This document shows, piece by piece, positions 43,768 to 58,974 of a DNA stretch of 64,000 nt. Location: assembly GCF_004327985.1 (NCBI RefSeq), contig NZ_SJDL01000011.1, forward strand, positions 1 through 64,000, given 5' to 3'. The position numbers and the translations under genes are program-made. The DNA comes from Marinobacter halodurans (GTDB lineage Bacteria; Pseudomonadota; Gammaproteobacteria; Pseudomonadales; Oleiphilaceae). Position 1 is the first letter of the stretch; every line of letters begins with the position of its first letter. Under the pieces are notes generated by a model, which worked only from the letters and a program-made list of their open reading frames with translations, was not told the origin of the DNA and did no database searches.

Positions 43768-43776
43768 ATAATAGCA
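43768..43776 (-). promoter_or_regulatory. Extended -10 promoter for riboswitch-dadA
   Basis: The minus strand reads TGCTATTAT, a TGn-TATTAT extended -10, with T-rich sequence upstream. Transcription would start about 30 bases before aptamer I. The element lies just downstream of the glmS stop, so dadA can be transcribed independently of glmUS. Confidence 0.55.
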
Positions 43777-43828
43777 AAAAAAGCACCGCCAAAAAACTGC
43801 AGATCGGACCAACGACCGAAGCTTTGCC

Positions 43829-45661
43829 CTATTCCACCGTCACACTCTTGGCCAGGTTGCGCGGCTGGTCCACATCGGTGCCCTTGAGCACGGCCACATG
43901 GTAGGACAGCAGCTGCAACGGCACGGTGTAGACGATCGGTGCCGTAATCGGATGCACTTCGGGAATCGACATGACGTGGACATGGTCTTCCTCATGCAGT
44001 CCCGATTGCCCGTCGGCAAAGACGAACAGCTCGCCGCCACGGGCCCGGACTTCTTCCAGGTTGGACTTGAGCTTCTCCATCAGCGCGTTGTTGGGCGCCA
44101 CGGTCACCACCGGCATTTCACTGTCCACCAGCGCCAGCGGGCCGTGTTTCAACTCACCCGCTGGATAGGCCTCGGCGTGGATGTAGGAGATTTCCTTGAG
44201 CTTGAGCGCCCCTTCCAGGGCCACCGGGAACATGGCGCCCCGGCCCAGGAACAGGCTGTGGCTCTTGTCCATGAAGGCCCGGCTCAGGCTTTCGATGCGG
44301 CCGTCCAGGGACAGGACCTGGTCCACCTGGCGCGGCACCTCGCGCAGTGCCCGGACAATGTCGGCTTCCTTCTCGCTGTCCAGGCCGTTATGCCGGGCCA
44401 GCGCCAGGGTGAAGATCAGCAGCGCGGTGAGCTGGGTGGTGAAGGCCTTGGTGGAAGCCACGCCGATTTCCGGCCCCGCCTGGGTCATGATGACCAGGTC
44501 GGATTCCCGCACCAGCGAGCTGCCGGGAACGTTGCAGACCGCCAGCGCCGCCCGGAAGCCGGCTTCCTTGGCCTGGCGCAGGGCCGCGAGGGTGTCGGCG
44601 GTCTCGCCGGACTGGGAGATGGTCAGGAACAGGGTATCGGGCTGGACCACATGGTGGCGATAGCGGTACTCGGAGGCCACTTCCACCGAGCAGGGAATTC
44701 CCGCCAGTTCCTCGATCCAGTAGCGGGCGACCATACCGGCATGGTAGCTGGTGCCGCAGGCGATGATCTGGACATGGCGGATGCCGGCCAGCAGGCTACC
44801 GGCCTCGGTGCCCAGCGACTGCTCCAGCACGCGGGAATCGGTTAACCGGCCTTCCATGGTGGCCTGGATCACCCGCGGTTGCTCGTGGATTTCCTTGAGC
44901 ATGAAGTGGCGATACTCGCCCTTGTCCGCCGAATCGATGGCGTGCTCGAAGCGGGACACGGGGCGCTCCGCGACCTGCTCGTCGGCGTCCCAGATGCGCA
45001 CGGTATCCCGGCGGATCTCGGCGATATCGCCCTCTTCCAGGAACATGAAACGGTCGGTGACCGGCAGCAGCGCCAACTGGTCGGAGGCGATAAAGTTCTC
45101 GCCGATACCCACACCCACCACCAGCGGACTGCCCCGACGGGTGACCACGATACGGTCCGGGTCATCCGCGTGCATCACCGCCAGGGCGAAGGCACCGTGC
45201 AGTTCCGCCACCGCGGCCTTGACGGCGGACAGCAGGTCACCGGACTGACGGAAACAGGATTCGATCAGGTGGGCGACGACTTCGGTGTCGGTCTGGGAGC
45301 TGAATTCAAACCCTTCATCCTTCAGGCGCTCGCGCAGGGACTGGTAGTTCTCGATGATGCCGTTGTGGACAATCGCCAGGCGTTCACCGGACATGTGCGG
45401 ATGGGCATTGACCTGGGACGGTACGCCATGGGTGGCCCAACGGGTGTGGGCGATGCCCACCACGCCATGGGGATCGGACTTTTCCAGGGCCTGGGCCAGG
45501 GCCTGGACCTTGCCGACCTCACGCTCCCGCTGCAGGGATCCGTCATCGCCGAGGATCGCCATACCGGCCGAGTCGTAGCCGCGGTATTCCAGCCGCCGCA
45601 GCCCTTCCAGCAAGATGGCCGGCACATCCCGTTGTGACACCGCACCTACAATTCCGCACAT
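43829..45661 (-). CDS. glmS: Glutamine-fructose-6-phosphate aminotransferase (isomerizing)
   Basis: A 610-residue enzyme making glucosamine-6-phosphate, the first step to UDP-GlcNAc for peptidoglycan and LPS. The N-terminal glutaminase domain starts MCGIVGAV, with C2 as nucleophile, and has HTRWATHG and HNGIIEN. Two SIS sugar-isomerase domains follow ([18 protein letters not shown], and [20 protein letters not shown]). It ends in the usual KSVTVE. It lies 24 bases after glmU in the same operon. Confidence 0.98.
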   Translation of the reverse strand: MCGIVGAVSQRDVPAILLEGLRRLEYRGYDSAGMAILGDDGSLQREREVGKVQALAQALEKSDPHGVVGIAHTRWATHGVPSQVNAHPHMSGERLAIVHNGIIENYQSLRERLKDEGFEFSSQTDTEVVAHLIESCFRQSGDLLSAVKAAVAELHGAFALAVMHADDPDRIVVTRRGSPLVVGVGIGENFIASDQLALLPVTDRFMFLEEGDIAEIRRDTVRIWDADEQVAERPVSRFEHAIDSADKGEYRHFMLKEIHEQPRVIQATMEGRLTDSRVLEQSLGTEAGSLLAGIRHVQIIACGTSYHAGMVARYWIEELAGIPCSVEVASEYRYRHHVVQPDTLFLTISQSGETADTLAALRQAKEAGFRAALAVCNVPGSSLVRESDLVIMTQAGPEIGVASTKAFTTQLTALLIFTLALARHNGLDSEKEADIVRALREVPRQVDQVLSLDGRIESLSRAFMDKSHSLFLGRGAMFPVALEGALKLKEISYIHAEAYPAGELKHGPLALVDSEMPVVTVAPNNALMEKLKSNLEEVRARGGELFVFADGQSGLHEEDHVHVMSIPEVHPITAPIVYTVPLQLLSYHVAVLKGTDVDQPRNLAKSVTVE

Positions 45662-45685
45662 AATCTCGTCCTGTCGTTCCTGGGG

Positions 45686-47053
45686 TTACTTCTTCTGGGG
45701 CCGGGGCCAGTTCTGGATGTTGCGCTGACGGCCACGGGCCACGGCGAGTTCCTCGGCTTCAACGTCCCGGGTAATGGTGGAACCTGCTCCAATGGTGGCA
45801 TTATCCGCGACCGAGACCGGCGCCACCAGTGCTGTGTTGGAGCCCACGAAAACGCCGTCACCCAGCCGGGTCTGGTGTTTGTTCACCCCATCATAATTGC
45901 AGGTGATGGTCCCTGCACCCACGTTAACATTGCGGCCCAGGATGGCGTCGCCCACATAGCTCAGGTGGTTGATCTTCGAACCCTGGCCCACCCGGGCCTT
46001 CTTGGTCTCGACGAAGTTGCCTACCTTGGTGCCTTCGGCCAGCTCGGTCCCCGGACGCAGGCGGGCAAACGGGCCGATCTGGGCACCAGCACCCACATCG
46101 GCGCCGTCGATGACGGTATTGGCGTCGATGCGCGCGCCGCTGCGGATAACCGCGTCCCGGATAAAGCAGTTGGGTCCAATGTGGACGCCCTCCTCAAGCA
46201 CCACGCGCCCTTCAAATACGGCGTTCACATCGATCACTACATCCTGGCCAGTCTCCAGCGTCCCGCGGACGTCCAGCCGGGCCGGATCCAGCAGCGTCAC
46301 GCCGGCCGTCATCAGCCGTTGGGCCTGTTGCGCCTGGTACCAGCGCTCCAGCTCCGCCAGTTGGATGCGATTGTTGATCCCTTGCACTTCATACGCCGTC
46401 GCCGGGTGCGCCACGCGTACCGCCACGTCGTTATCCACAGCCATGGCGATCACGTCCGTCAGGTAGTACTCGCCCTGGGCGTTGCTGTTGGACAGGCGCG
46501 GCAGCCAGTCCTTCAAGTGGCGGGCCGACAGCCCCATGATGCCGGTATTGACCTCACGGATGCGCAACTGCTCGCTGCTGGCGTCCTTCTGTTCAACGAT
46601 CGCCTGCACGTTACCACCATGATCCCGCAGGATACGGCCGTAACCGTCCGGGTTCTCAAGTTCGACGGTGAGCAGGCTGATGGCCGCATCGCTGACCTGA
46701 TCCGCCAGGTGGCCCAGTGTATCGGCGTCGATCAGCGGGACATCCCCATAAAGCACCAGCACCCGGGCATCGTCCGGTATATTCGGCAGGGCCTGGGCGA
46801 CGGCGTGACCGGTGCCCAGTTGCTCTTCCTGCAACACCCACCGGATATCCCCGGCCGGCGTCGCTTCCCGGACCTGGTCGGCGCCGTGCCCGATAACGGT
46901 GTGGATACCGGCCGCTCCCAGGGCGCGGGCCGTGTCGATGACGTGATGCAGCATCGGCTTGCCGGCCACGGCATGCAACACCTTGGGCAGCCGCGATTTC
47001 ATGCGGGAGCCCTGACCGGCGGCGAGGATGACGACATGAAGGGGATGGGTCAT
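45686..47053 (-). CDS. glmU: Bifunctional UDP-GlcNAc pyrophosphorylase / GlcN-1-P acetyltransferase
   Basis: A 455-residue two-domain enzyme that makes UDP-GlcNAc. The uridylyltransferase domain shows [17 protein letters not shown] near the start and LVLYGDVPL. The C-terminal left-handed beta-helix shows hexapeptide repeats and the acetyltransferase motif [13 protein letters not shown] 47053 follows an AAGGAAG. It is separated from the ATP synthase operon by a terminator and pairs with glmS downstream. Confidence 0.98.
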   Translation of the reverse strand: MTHPLHVVILAAGQGSRMKSRLPKVLHAVAGKPMLHHVIDTARALGAAGIHTVIGHGADQVREATPAGDIRWVLQEEQLGTGHAVAQALPNIPDDARVLVLYGDVPLIDADTLGHLADQVSDAAISLLTVELENPDGYGRILRDHGGNVQAIVEQKDASSEQLRIREVNTGIMGLSARHLKDWLPRLSNSNAQGEYYLTDVIAMAVDNDVAVRVAHPATAYEVQGINNRIQLAELERWYQAQQAQRLMTAGVTLLDPARLDVRGTLETGQDVVIDVNAVFEGRVVLEEGVHIGPNCFIRDAVIRSGARIDANTVIDGADVGAGAQIGPFARLRPGTELAEGTKVGNFVETKKARVGQGSKINHLSYVGDAILGRNVNVGAGTITCNYDGVNKHQTRLGDGVFVGSNTALVAPVSVADNATIGAGSTITRDVEAEELAVARGRQRNIQNWPRPQKK

Positions 47054-47117
47054 AGTGCAATCGCTTCCTTGGGCGTCGTGGCAGCGGTCCGCCGGCGACG
47101 ACATTGCGGGTCAGAAT

Positions 47118-47176
47118 AAAAAAGCCGCATCCCTCGATAACGGGCCGGATCGGTCGTTATGTCGGGAGGCGGCTTT
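47118..47176 (-). terminator. Terminator of the ATP synthase operon
   Basis: About 30 bases after the atpC stop, a long hairpin is closed by AAAGCCGC / GCGGCTTT and followed by TTTTATT on the minus strand. This is the intrinsic-terminator form expected at the end of the atp operon. Confidence 0.85.
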
Positions 47177-47206
47177 CTCGGTTGCCAGTCTGTTAACGCC
47201 GGCGGC

Positions 47207-47626
47207 CTAGCGCTTCTTCCGCAGTTGCTGGATGGTTCTCAGCTTGGCAGCGGCTTCAGCCAGCTCGGTGGCAGCGCGACTGTACTCGAACTCACTGGTC
47301 TTGTTCGCCAGAGCTTTCTCGGCTTCACGCTGGGCCTGCTGGGCGGCGGCCTCATCCACGTCCTTCGCGCGGATCGCGGTGTCAGCCAGTAAGGTGATGA
47401 CCGAAGACTGAACTTCCAGGTAGCCCCCGGACACATAGAGGATTTCCTCTTCACCGCCCTGCTTGATCAGGCGAACCGGACCCGGCTTGAGTGCCGTCAG
47501 CAACGGTGCGTGTCCCGGTGCGATACCGAGATCCCCTTCCGAACCGGCGGCAATCAGCAGCTCGACCAGTCCGGAGAAGATCTTCTGTTCAGCACTGACG
47601 ACATCACAATGTACGGTCATAGCCAT
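47207..47626 (-). CDS. atpC: ATP synthase epsilon subunit
   Basis: A 139-residue epsilon subunit of the F1 central stalk, coupling rotation to catalysis and restraining ATP hydrolysis. It has an N-terminal beta-sandwich ([33 protein letters not shown]) and a C-terminal helical hairpin (to QLRKKR). It is the last gene of the atp operon, 40 bases after atpD, and is followed by a terminator. Confidence 0.97.
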   Translation of the reverse strand: MAMTVHCDVVSAEQKIFSGLVELLIAAGSEGDLGIAPGHAPLLTALKPGPVRLIKQGGEEEILYVSGGYLEVQSSVITLLADTAIRAKDVDEAAAQQAQREAEKALANKTSEFEYSRAATELAEAAAKLRTIQQLRKKR

Positions 47627-47666
47627 TTCTTAGCCTCTTTGATCAGCGGTTCCTCGGAAAAAAGCC

Positions 47667-49109
<1,443 letters not shown>

Positions 49110-49112
49110 TCA

Positions 49113-49979
49113 TCAGACGGAAGCTGCGCCGCTCACGATTTCCGAAATCTCCTGGGTGATCGCGGCCTGACGGGCCTTGTTATAGGCCAGCTGCAGATCG
49201 TCAATGATGTTGCCCGCGTTGTCGGTCGCGCTCTTCATGGCAATCATCCGCGCAGCCTGTTCGCAGGCCAGGTTTTCCATCACACCCTGATAAACCTGAG
49301 ATTCGATATAACGTGTCAGAAGACCATCGAGAATCGGCCGTGCGTCCGGCTCGTAGATGTAATCCCACTGGCTCTTGTTGACATCTTCTTCATCGGGGTC
49401 CTTGGGCAAGGGCAGGAGCTGTTCCACCGTCGGACTCTGGGTCATGGTGTTCACAAACTCGTTGCTGACCAGGTACAGACGGTCGATCTTGCCTTCCTGG
49501 AACGCATCCAGCATGACCTTGACAGAGCCGATGAGCTTGTCGGCGCTGGGCGTGTCGCCCAACTGGGTCAGTGCGGAAACGACGTTGCCGCCGTAGTTCC
49601 GGAAGAAGGAGGCCCCTTTCTGGCCGATGGCGCAAAGATCGGTCTCAACGCCTTTTCCCTTCCATTGCCGCATTTCGCGGACCAGTGTCTTGAACACGTT
49701 GATGTTCAGGCCACCGCACAGACCACGGTCCGAGGACACCACGATGTAGGCCACGCGCTTGGCGTCGCGCTCGATCATGAACGGGTGTGTATACTCGGCA
49801 CTGGCCCTGGCGATATGCCTGATCACCTGCCGCATCTTTTCCGCATACGGGCGAGTCGCCTGCATACGCTCCTGAGCCTTGCGCATCTTGCTCGCCGCCA
49901 CCATTTCCATGGCGCTGGTGATCTTCTGCGTGCTCTTGATGCTAGAGATCTGGTTACGTATTTCTTTTCCGACGGCCAT
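49113..49979 (-). CDS. atpG: ATP synthase gamma subunit
   Basis: A 288-residue rotor shaft subunit of F1. It begins with the conserved [20 protein letters not shown] and contains [11 protein letters not shown]; the C-terminal helix ([20 protein letters not shown]) enters the alpha/beta ring. It lies between atpA and atpD in the usual order. Confidence 0.98.
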   Translation of the reverse strand: MAVGKEIRNQISSIKSTQKITSAMEMVAASKMRKAQERMQATRPYAEKMRQVIRHIARASAEYTHPFMIERDAKRVAYIVVSSDRGLCGGLNINVFKTLVREMRQWKGKGVETDLCAIGQKGASFFRNYGGNVVSALTQLGDTPSADKLIGSVKVMLDAFQEGKIDRLYLVSNEFVNTMTQSPTVEQLLPLPKDPDEEDVNKSQWDYIYEPDARPILDGLLTRYIESQVYQGVMENLACEQAARMIAMKSATDNAGNIIDDLQLAYNKARQAAITQEISEIVSGAASV

Positions 49980-50054
49980 AACTCACTGCCTTTTCAAGTT
50001 AGACACTCGAGCCCGAAACCAACAGAGCCCGCCGGGTAGGCGGGCCGTCTGTCG

Positions 50055-51599
50055 TTACCAGGTCTGAGTGGTCTTGAATTTCTCGATTGCAGCTTTCAGG
50101 CCTGCGGCGATCTCGTCGTTGTAATCGCCTTTCTCGTTGATCTTGGCCAGGAGCTCACCCTGTTCGGTGCGCATCCAGTCCAGCAGGGCCGCTTCAAAAG
50201 CCACGACCTTGTCGACATCAACGTCGTCCAGGAAACCTTCGTTCGCTGCGTACAGAACCGTGCCCATCTCAGCCACGGACATCGGGCTGTACTGGTTCTG
50301 CTTCATCAGTTCGGTGACACGCTGACCATGCTCGAGCTGCTTGCGGGTCGCGTCGTCCAGGTCAGACGCAAACTGGGCGAAGGCCGCCAGTTCGCGGTAC
50401 TGAGCCAGGGCCAGACGGATACCGCCACCCAGCTTCTTCATGATCTTGGTCTGGGCCGAACCACCAACCCGCGAAACCGAGATACCTGCGTTCATCGCCG
50501 GACGGATACCGGAGTTGAACAGGTTGGTTTCCAGGAAGATCTGACCGTCGGTAATCGAGATCACGTTGGTCGGTACGAATGCAGACACGTCACCGGCCTG
50601 GGTTTCGATGATCGGCAACGCGGTCAGGGAACCGGTCTGGCCTTTCACTTCACCGTTGGTCTTCTGCTCCACGTAGTCGGCATTGACGCGGGAAGCCCGC
50701 TCCAGCAAACGTGAGTGCAGGTAGAAAACGTCACCCGGGTAGGCTTCACGGCCCGGCGGACGACGCAGCAGCAGGGAAATCTGGCGATAGGCCACCGCCT
50801 GCTTGGACAGGTCGTCGAAGACAATCAGGGCGTCTTCACCGCGGTCGCGGAAGTACTCGCCCATGGAGGTACCGGCATACGGTGCCAGGAACTGCATGGC
50901 AGCCGGATCGGCCGCACCGGCAGCGACCACGATGGTGTGGTCCATGGCGCCGTGCTCTTCCAGCTTGCGCACGACGGCAGCAATGGAGGACTGCTTCTGG
51001 CCAACAGCCACATAGATACACTTGATGCCGCTGTCTTTCTGGTTGATGATCGCGTCGATCGCCACCGCCGTCTTACCGATCTGGCGGTCACCGATGATCA
51101 GCTCACGCTGGCCACGGCCGATCGGCACCATGGTGTCGATGGCTTTCAGACCGGTCTGGACCGGCTGGTCAACGGACTGACGGGCGATAACGCCCGGCGC
51201 GACCTTCTCGATCGGAGCGGTCAGCTCGGTGTTCAGATCACCGTTGCCGTCGATCGGGTTACCCAGGGCGTCAACAACCCGGCCCAGCAGCTGTTCGCCC
51301 ACCGGGACTTCCAGGATGCGACCGGTGCAACGCACCTTCTGGCCTTCCGCCAGCCCTTCGTAGTCACCCAGGACAACCGCACCGACCGAGTCACGCTCCA
51401 GGTTGAGCGCCATGCCGAAGATGCCGTTGTCGAATTCAATCATCTCGCCGTACATGACGTCGGCAAGACCGTGGATACGCACGATACCGTCGGAAACCGA
51501 CAGGATGGTGCCTTCGTTACGTGCTTCCGAAGAGATATCGAGCTTTTCGATCCTCTTCTTGATGATGTCACTGATCTCGGATGGATTCAGTTGCTGCAT
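50055..51599 (-). CDS. atpA: ATP synthase alpha subunit
   Basis: A 514-residue non-catalytic nucleotide-binding subunit of F1. The P-loop region is [20 protein letters not shown]; later motifs include [20 protein letters not shown] and the signature [17 protein letters not shown]. Length matches E. coli AtpA (513). Confidence 0.99.
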   Translation of the reverse strand: MQQLNPSEISDIIKKRIEKLDISSEARNEGTILSVSDGIVRIHGLADVMYGEMIEFDNGIFGMALNLERDSVGAVVLGDYEGLAEGQKVRCTGRILEVPVGEQLLGRVVDALGNPIDGNGDLNTELTAPIEKVAPGVIARQSVDQPVQTGLKAIDTMVPIGRGQRELIIGDRQIGKTAVAIDAIINQKDSGIKCIYVAVGQKQSSIAAVVRKLEEHGAMDHTIVVAAGAADPAAMQFLAPYAGTSMGEYFRDRGEDALIVFDDLSKQAVAYRQISLLLRRPPGREAYPGDVFYLHSRLLERASRVNADYVEQKTNGEVKGQTGSLTALPIIETQAGDVSAFVPTNVISITDGQIFLETNLFNSGIRPAMNAGISVSRVGGSAQTKIMKKLGGGIRLALAQYRELAAFAQFASDLDDATRKQLEHGQRVTELMKQNQYSPMSVAEMGTVLYAANEGFLDDVDVDKVVAFEAALLDWMRTEQGELLAKINEKGDYNDEIAAGLKAAIEKFKTTQTW

Positions 51600-51627
51600 G
51601 CCTTTATCCTCAAACCGTTATCTGCAA

Positions 51628-52164
51628 TCAGGAACCTATCGCTTCCGCCAGCTTCTCAAGCCTGCCTCGTACAGAGGCGTCGATGACGACGTCGCCCGCG
51701 CGAATCACAACTCCACCAATCAGCGACTTATCAGTAGTGGTAGACAGGTTCACCTTGCGGCCTAACTTGCGGGAGAGTGCTTCCACCAGCTTGGCTTCCT
51801 CGTCGTTCGACACGTCGAACGGGGACGCCATCTCAACGTTGACTGAACTCTCCAGCTTAGCCCGCAGTCCTTCAAACAAGGCATTGATTTCCGGCAAGAG
51901 GGGCAATCGCTTGTTCTCAGCCAGCAGCGCAATGAAGTTACGCCCCTGCTCAGACAATTTACCCTCGCAGAAATCGGCGAATGCCGATGCTTTTTGCTCG
52001 TCCGGAAGGGTCGGGTGCGCCACCAGTAGTTTTACCTGGGGGTCACTCGCCACCGCACTGGCGAAGGCCAGCATCTCCGACCACTCGTCGAGCGTGCCGG
52101 TATCCTGGGCAATCGCAAACGCGGCGTTCGCGTAAGGCCGGGCTAGCGTTATCAACTCTGCCAT
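51628..52164 (-). CDS. atpH: ATP synthase delta subunit
   Basis: A 178-residue peripheral-stalk subunit linking F1 to the b dimer. The N-terminal helical domain starts with ARPYANAAFAIAQDTGTLDE, and the C-terminal part has the conserved IGGVVIRAGDVVIDASVRGR. It lies 12 bases after atpF. Confidence 0.97.
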   Translation of the reverse strand: MAELITLARPYANAAFAIAQDTGTLDEWSEMLAFASAVASDPQVKLLVAHPTLPDEQKASAFADFCEGKLSEQGRNFIALLAENKRLPLLPEINALFEGLRAKLESSVNVEMASPFDVSNDEEAKLVEALSRKLGRKVNLSTTTDKSLIGGVVIRAGDVVIDASVRGRLEKLAEAIGS

Positions 52165-52176
52165 GTCAAACCCCGT

Positions 52177-52647
52177 TTACAGTTGCGCAGACAGCTTGTC
52201 CAGCATCTCGCTGTGAGCTTTGGCGTCGACAGAGGTTTCCAGGATCTTCTCTGCACCGGTGATAACCAGCGAAGCCAGTTCCGCGCGCAGTGCTTCTTTC
52301 GCACGGTTCTGTTCCCGCTCGATCTCGGCACTGGCCTGGGCCAGAATCCGCTCGCCTTCAACGCGGGCGTTTTCCTTGGCCTCGTCGACCAGACGGGCCG
52401 ACCGCTTGTTCGCTTGATCGATGATCTCGGCTGCCTTTTGCTTGGCTTCACGCAGTTCCTGGGCCGCTTTTTCCTGCGCCAGCTCCAGATCACGGTTGGC
52501 GCGGTCAGCCGCGCTCAGGCCATCGGCAATCTTCTTCTGCCGTTCTTCCATGGCCTTGGTGATCGGAGTCCACACGTACCGCATGGTGAGCCATACAAAT
52601 ACGGCAAACGCGATCATTTGACCGATAAATGTAAGGTTAAAACTCAC
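52177..52647 (-). CDS. atpF: ATP synthase b subunit
   Basis: A 156-residue stator subunit with one N-terminal membrane helix ([20 protein letters not shown]) and a long charged coiled coil rich in Ala, Glu, Lys and Arg. Its length is that of E. coli AtpF (156). It dimerises to hold F1 against the rotor. Confidence 0.98.
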   Translation of the reverse strand: MSFNLTFIGQMIAFAVFVWLTMRYVWTPITKAMEERQKKIADGLSAADRANRDLELAQEKAAQELREAKQKAAEIIDQANKRSARLVDEAKENARVEGERILAQASAEIEREQNRAKEALRAELASLVITGAEKILETSVDAKAHSEMLDKLSAQL

Positions 52648-52694
52648 ACCGCTTCTCCACTAAATGGAATGAATTAGGTGGTCAACTCCGGTGC

Positions 52695-53916
<1,222 letters not shown>

Positions 53917-54342
53917 TCAAGCCCTATTTTTCAAAGATTTAGGCCCCCACAGCGCCGGGGCCAATGTATTCGTTGTCAGTACCAGGATGAAGGCCAGAAA
54001 CAACACCCCGGCATTCAGGGGCTGGACCCACTTGAAAACGGCGGCAAACAAAAGCGCCGTAAGCGCCAATTTGATGACTTCACCCCAGTAAAACGCGCGC
54101 ACAATGTGGCCCATCGCCCCTGCCGGCCGATAGGCAAAAACCTGTCTTGTAAAAAAGGCGTTGGGAATCGTGTAGATCAAACCGCCCAACAGTCCGGAGT
54201 ACCCCGCAACCTGACCTGCGAACAGGTACCCTACTCCGGCTATGGCGACAGTGAAGGACAGCTGTATCCATGTCAATCGGTGGACGGCTGGCCGAGTCGT
54301 GTCAGTCCGGCGACCCGGATATTTGTTAGAACAGTCTTTCAT
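53917..54342 (-). CDS. atpI: ATP synthase accessory protein AtpI
   Basis: A 141-residue membrane protein with four hydrophobic helices, first gene of the atp operon. AtpI assists c-ring assembly or Mg2+ supply in several bacteria. Typical segments are FAGQVAGYSGLLGGLIYTIP and a terminal TNTLAPALWG. ATG 54342 is used; ATG 54375 is also in frame. Confidence 0.88.
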   Translation of the reverse strand: MKDCSNKYPGRRTDTTRPAVHRLTWIQLSFTVAIAGVGYLFAGQVAGYSGLLGGLIYTIPNAFFTRQVFAYRPAGAMGHIVRAFYWGEVIKLALTALLFAAVFKWVQPLNAGVLFLAFILVLTTNTLAPALWGPKSLKNRA

Positions 54343-54517
54343 GTTCCGCGCCACCTGCCGCTGCCGGGTACTCATAAACCTCTAGTGTCAAGGCAGCGGG
54401 ATTATATGTGTTAACTCAACCGGGTTCAACACGACCTGCCCCGTTATCGGGCAGGGAAAATGCCCTTCTTTGGCACTAATTCCTTGGTTCTGGCGCCTTT
54501 CAGACCCATCGTGATCC

Positions 54518-54544
54518 ATCATAAAAATTCATTTTTTAGCGCAA
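54518..54544 (-). promoter_or_regulatory. Probable promoter of the atp operon
   Basis: On the minus strand TTGCGC (54544-54539) and TATGAT (54523-54518) are 15 bases apart within an AT-rich patch, about 175 bases upstream of atpI. The spacing is short for sigma-70, so the exact -35 is uncertain. The rest of the 300-base gap (54376-54676) holds a CCTGCCC/GGGCAGG hairpin near 54435-54455 and no gene. Confidence 0.5.
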
Positions 54545-54676
54545 TATTTTCGATGTATGTAGTCGCCGCAGTACGCTGTCCGGAGCCAGCGAATGCACAC
54601 GGCACGGCGCGCGACGGCGTCGCCCCCATCGCGTGTGGATCAAACAAGGAGAGGAAATGCCCGCCAGCAGCGGCCT

Positions 54677-55567
<891 letters not shown>

Positions 55568-55605
55568 TCTTTATCAGTGTTATCGAAACTGTGGGCCGGG
55601 AACCG

Positions 55606-56400
55606 TCAGACCGCCACCGGCTGGCTCTGGCGCTGCTGCCCGTTACGCCGGACCATTTCGCCGGCCAGGGCCAGGTAGGCAATGGCGCCCTTGGACGCCC
55701 GGTCGTACTTGAGCGCCGGCACCCCGTAACTGGGGGCTTCCGCCAGGCGTACGTTGCGCGGGATGACCGCCTTGTAGACCTTGTCGCCGAAATACTCGTT
55801 GAGCTGGGCGGAGACATCCAGCGTCAGGCTGTTGCGCGGATCGTACATGGTGCGCAGGATGCCCTCGAGCGCCAGGTCCGGATTGACGGTTTCCTGGATC
55901 TGCTCGACGGTGTTCATCAGGGCCGCCAGCCCCTCCAGCGCATAGTACTCGCACTGCATGGGAATCAGTACGCTGTCCGCCGCCGACAGGGCATTTACGG
56001 TCAGCAGGTTCAGCGACGGCGGGCAATCCACCAGGATGTAGTCGTAGCGGTCGCGGACGCCGTTGAGCTGCAGCCGCAACCGGTGCTCGCGCCCGATCTC
56101 GTTCATCAGTTCGACTTCCGCCGCGGTCAGGTCACCGTTGGCCGGCAGGATATCGAAGCCGGAGGCCTCGGCGAGGATGATCACGTCCGCCGCCGACTGG
56201 CGCTTGGTGAGGACGTCGTAGCCGGACAGGGCCAGGGCGTTCTTGTCCACGCCGCTGCCCATGGTGGCGTTGCCCTGCGGATCCATGTCCACCAGCAGCA
56301 CGCGCCGCCTGGTGGCGCTGAGGGAGGCCGCCAGATTGACGCAGGTGGTGGTCTTGCCCACACCGCCCTTCTGGTTGGTGACCGCGATAATGCGCGCCAT
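55606..56400 (-). CDS. parA: Chromosome-partitioning ATPase ParA (Soj)
   Basis: A 264-residue deviant Walker ATPase that drives origin segregation with ParB. It starts MARIIAVTNQKGGVGKTTT (KGGVGKTT P-loop) and contains LLVDMDPQGNATMG and ILVDCPPSLNLLT. GGAGG precedes ATG 56400. It follows rsmG by 2 bases, the common rsmG-parA-parB order near gammaproteobacterial origins. Confidence 0.98.
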   Translation of the reverse strand: MARIIAVTNQKGGVGKTTTCVNLAASLSATRRRVLLVDMDPQGNATMGSGVDKNALALSGYDVLTKRQSAADVIILAEASGFDILPANGDLTAAEVELMNEIGREHRLRLQLNGVRDRYDYILVDCPPSLNLLTVNALSAADSVLIPMQCEYYALEGLAALMNTVEQIQETVNPDLALEGILRTMYDPRNSLTLDVSAQLNEYFGDKVYKAVIPRNVRLAEAPSYGVPALKYDRASKGAIAYLALAGEMVRRNGQQRQSQPVAV

Positions 56401-56402
56401 GG

Positions 56403-57059
56403 TTAGCCTCCTGTCGTCCGAACGCGATCAATGATAAGCAAGTGACGTGCCCCATCACAACCTGGAATCGACAGCGCGATGTCCTCACGCAGTCGCCAGT
56501 CGAAAGGCAGCGCTGCCAGCTCATCTTCCGGGAACTGGCCCTTCATGGCCAGGAACTGCCCCTCATCCGCCAGCAGGTGGCCGCACCAGCTCACCAGGTT
56601 GGCCAGGGCCGTGAACGCCCGCGAGGTGATCTGGGTGAACGGCCGCCCGGGACGATAGTCTTCGGCCCGCGCATGCACCACCTCGACGTTATCGAGCCCG
56701 AGTTCCAGCACGCATTGTGTCAGGAATCGCGTCTTCTTGCTGTTGCTGTCCAGCAGGGTAATGTGGCGATCGGGACAGGCGATGGCCAGCGGAATTCCGG
56801 GCAGGCCGCCGCCGGCGCCGACGTCGAGGACAGCCGGTGCCTTCACATACGGCAGGATGGCCAGGCTGTCGAGCAGCTGCCGGGACACCATCTCATCGGG
56901 TTCACGCACGGCGGTCAGATTGTAGGCCCGGTTCCATTTCTGCAACAGCCCCAGGAAGGCCAGCAGCCGTTCCCGGGTGTCATCGGGCAGGTCCAGCGCC
57001 ATGGCCGCGAGACCGCTGTCCAGCTGGGACGGCCAGTTGGCCGGGATGTCGCGACTCAT
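56403..57059 (-). CDS. rsmG: 16S rRNA (guanine-527-N7)-methyltransferase RsmG
   Basis: A 218-residue SAM-dependent methyltransferase (GidB) that methylates G527 of 16S rRNA. The SAM site is [16 protein letters not shown], followed by the family's [12 protein letters not shown] and ITSRAF. Its start overlaps the mnmG stop (ATGA). Loss of this enzyme gives low-level streptomycin resistance in other bacteria. Confidence 0.98.
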   Translation of the reverse strand: MSRDIPANWPSQLDSGLAAMALDLPDDTRERLLAFLGLLQKWNRAYNLTAVREPDEMVSRQLLDSLAILPYVKAPAVLDVGAGGGLPGIPLAIACPDRHITLLDSNSKKTRFLTQCVLELGLDNVEVVHARAEDYRPGRPFTQITSRAFTALANLVSWCGHLLADEGQFLAMKGQFPEDELAALPFDWRLREDIALSIPGCDGARHLLIIDRVRTTGG

Positions 57060-58939
57060 GCGGATTGCTTGCGCAGCAGGTCACGCTTCTTGAGGTGCAC
57101 CAGCAACTGGGAGATCGCCGCCGGGGTCACCCCCTGGATGCGGGAGGCCTGGGCGACGGTTTCCGGCCGCACGTCCTTGAGCTTCTGCTTGATCTCGTTG
57201 GACAGGCCGCCCACCGCATCGTAGTCCAGATCCACCGGCAGCGGCAGGTTCTCGTTGCGGCGCAGGCGATCGATCTCGGCCTCCTGGCGAGAGATGTAGC
57301 CCTCGTACTTCACTTCGATCTCCACCTGACCGGCGACGATTTCATTCGCCTGTTCGCCACTGATGTCGGCGATATGCGAATAGACGATCTCCGGGCGGCG
57401 CAGCAGGTCCGCCAGGGTGTGTTCTTTCTGCAACGGCTTGTTCAGGTACTGGTTGGCCCGCTCGGCTTCCGGGGTGTTCGGGTGCACGTGGGTCCTGTCC
57501 AGACGCTGGCGCTCGACGGCGATGGCCTCGCGCTTGGCGTTGAACCGCTGCCAGCGCGTCTCGTCCACCAGGCCCAGCCTGTGGCCGGTTTCGGTCAGGC
57601 GCAGGTCGGCGTTGTCCTCGCGCAGGATCAGGCGATATTCCGCCCGACTGGTGAACATGCGGTACGGTTCGGAGGTGCCCATGGTGATCAGGTCGTCCAC
57701 CAGCACGCCCAGGTAGGCTTCGTCGCGGCGCGGGTACCAGGCGTCTTTCTCCTGCGCCCGCAGCGCGGCGTTGATGCCCGCCAGCAGTCCCTGCGCCCCG
57801 GCCTCTTCGTAACCGGTGGTGCCGTTGATCTGACCGGCGAAGTAGAGCCCACCGATGAACTTGGTTTCCAGCGTGTGGCGCAGGTCCTGCGGGTTCAGGT
57901 AATCGTACTCGATGGCGTAGCCCGGCCGGGTGATGTGCGCGTTCTCGAAGCCCGGAATCGAGCGCACCGCCTTCAACTGGATGTCGAACGGCAGGCTGGT
58001 GGAGATGCCGTTGGGATACAGCTCGTTGACGGTCAGTCCTTCCGGCTCAACGAAGATCTGGTGGGAATCCTTGTCCGCAAAACGGTTCACCTTGTCCTCG
58101 ATGGACGGGCAGTAGCGCGGTCCGACGCCCTCGATATCACCGGCAAACATCGGCGAGCGGTCAAAGCCGCTGCGGATGATGTCGTGGGTTTCCTCAGTGG
58201 TCCGCGTGACATAGCAGCATACCTGCTGCGGATGCTGATCGCGGGAGCCCATGAACGACATGACCGGGGTCGGGTCGTCGCCCCACTGCTCCTGCATGAC
58301 GGAGAAATCCACCGAGCGGCTGTCGATGCGCGGCGGGGTGCCGGTTTTCAGGCGACCGACATTGAACGGCAGCTCGCGCAGGCGCTGGGCCAGGGCAATG
58401 GCGGGCGGATCACCGGCACGGCCGCCGGCGTGATTCTTCAGCCCCATGTGGATAACCCCGCCCAGGAAAGTACCTGTGGTCAGCACCACGTTGGCCGCGG
58501 TGAAGCGGATCCCGGTCTGGGTCACCACGCCGCACACCTGGTCACCCTCGACGATCAGGTCATCGGCGGCCTGCTGGAAGATGGTCAGGTTGGGCTGGTT
58601 CTCGAGCACCTCGCGAATGGCGGCCTTGTACAGCACGCGATCGGCCTGGGCGCGGGTGGCGCGCACGGCCGGGCCCTTGCGCGAGTTGAGTACCCGGAAC
58701 TGGATACCGGCTCGATCGGTGGCCTGCGCCATGGCGCCGCCCAGGGCGTCGATTTCCTTGACCAGGTGGCTCTTGCCGATACCGCCGATAGCGGGGTTAC
58801 AGGACATCTGGCCCAGGGTTTCAATATTGTGGGTCAGCAGCAGCGTACGGGATCCCATGCGCGCCGCCGCCAGGGCAGCCTCGGTGCCGGCATGGCCGCC
58901 GCCAATGACGATGACATCGAAACGATCCGGGAATTCCAC
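57056..58939 (-). CDS. mnmG: tRNA uridine-5-carboxymethylaminomethyl modification enzyme MnmG
   Basis: A 627-residue FAD protein (GidA) that with MnmE modifies wobble U34 of several tRNAs. FAD-binding [18 protein letters not shown] is near the start, with the signature [20 protein letters not shown] and the later [12 protein letters not shown]. The start is GTG 58939 with GAGGTG upstream. It is the first gene of the mnmG-rsmG-parAB set and borders the putative origin. Confidence 0.98.
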   Translation of the reverse strand: MEFPDRFDVIVIGGGHAGTEAALAAARMGSRTLLLTHNIETLGQMSCNPAIGGIGKSHLVKEIDALGGAMAQATDRAGIQFRVLNSRKGPAVRATRAQADRVLYKAAIREVLENQPNLTIFQQAADDLIVEGDQVCGVVTQTGIRFTAANVVLTTGTFLGGVIHMGLKNHAGGRAGDPPAIALAQRLRELPFNVGRLKTGTPPRIDSRSVDFSVMQEQWGDDPTPVMSFMGSRDQHPQQVCCYVTRTTEETHDIIRSGFDRSPMFAGDIEGVGPRYCPSIEDKVNRFADKDSHQIFVEPEGLTVNELYPNGISTSLPFDIQLKAVRSIPGFENAHITRPGYAIEYDYLNPQDLRHTLETKFIGGLYFAGQINGTTGYEEAGAQGLLAGINAALRAQEKDAWYPRRDEAYLGVLVDDLITMGTSEPYRMFTSRAEYRLILREDNADLRLTETGHRLGLVDETRWQRFNAKREAIAVERQRLDRTHVHPNTPEAERANQYLNKPLQKEHTLADLLRRPEIVYSHIADISGEQANEIVAGQVEIEVKYEGYISRQEAEIDRLRRNENLPLPVDLDYDAVGGLSNEIKQKLKDVRPETVAQASRIQGVTPAAISQLLVHLKKRDLLRKQSA

Positions 58940-58974
58940 AAAACACCTCGGGAGACACAGAAAAATGGGTACGG

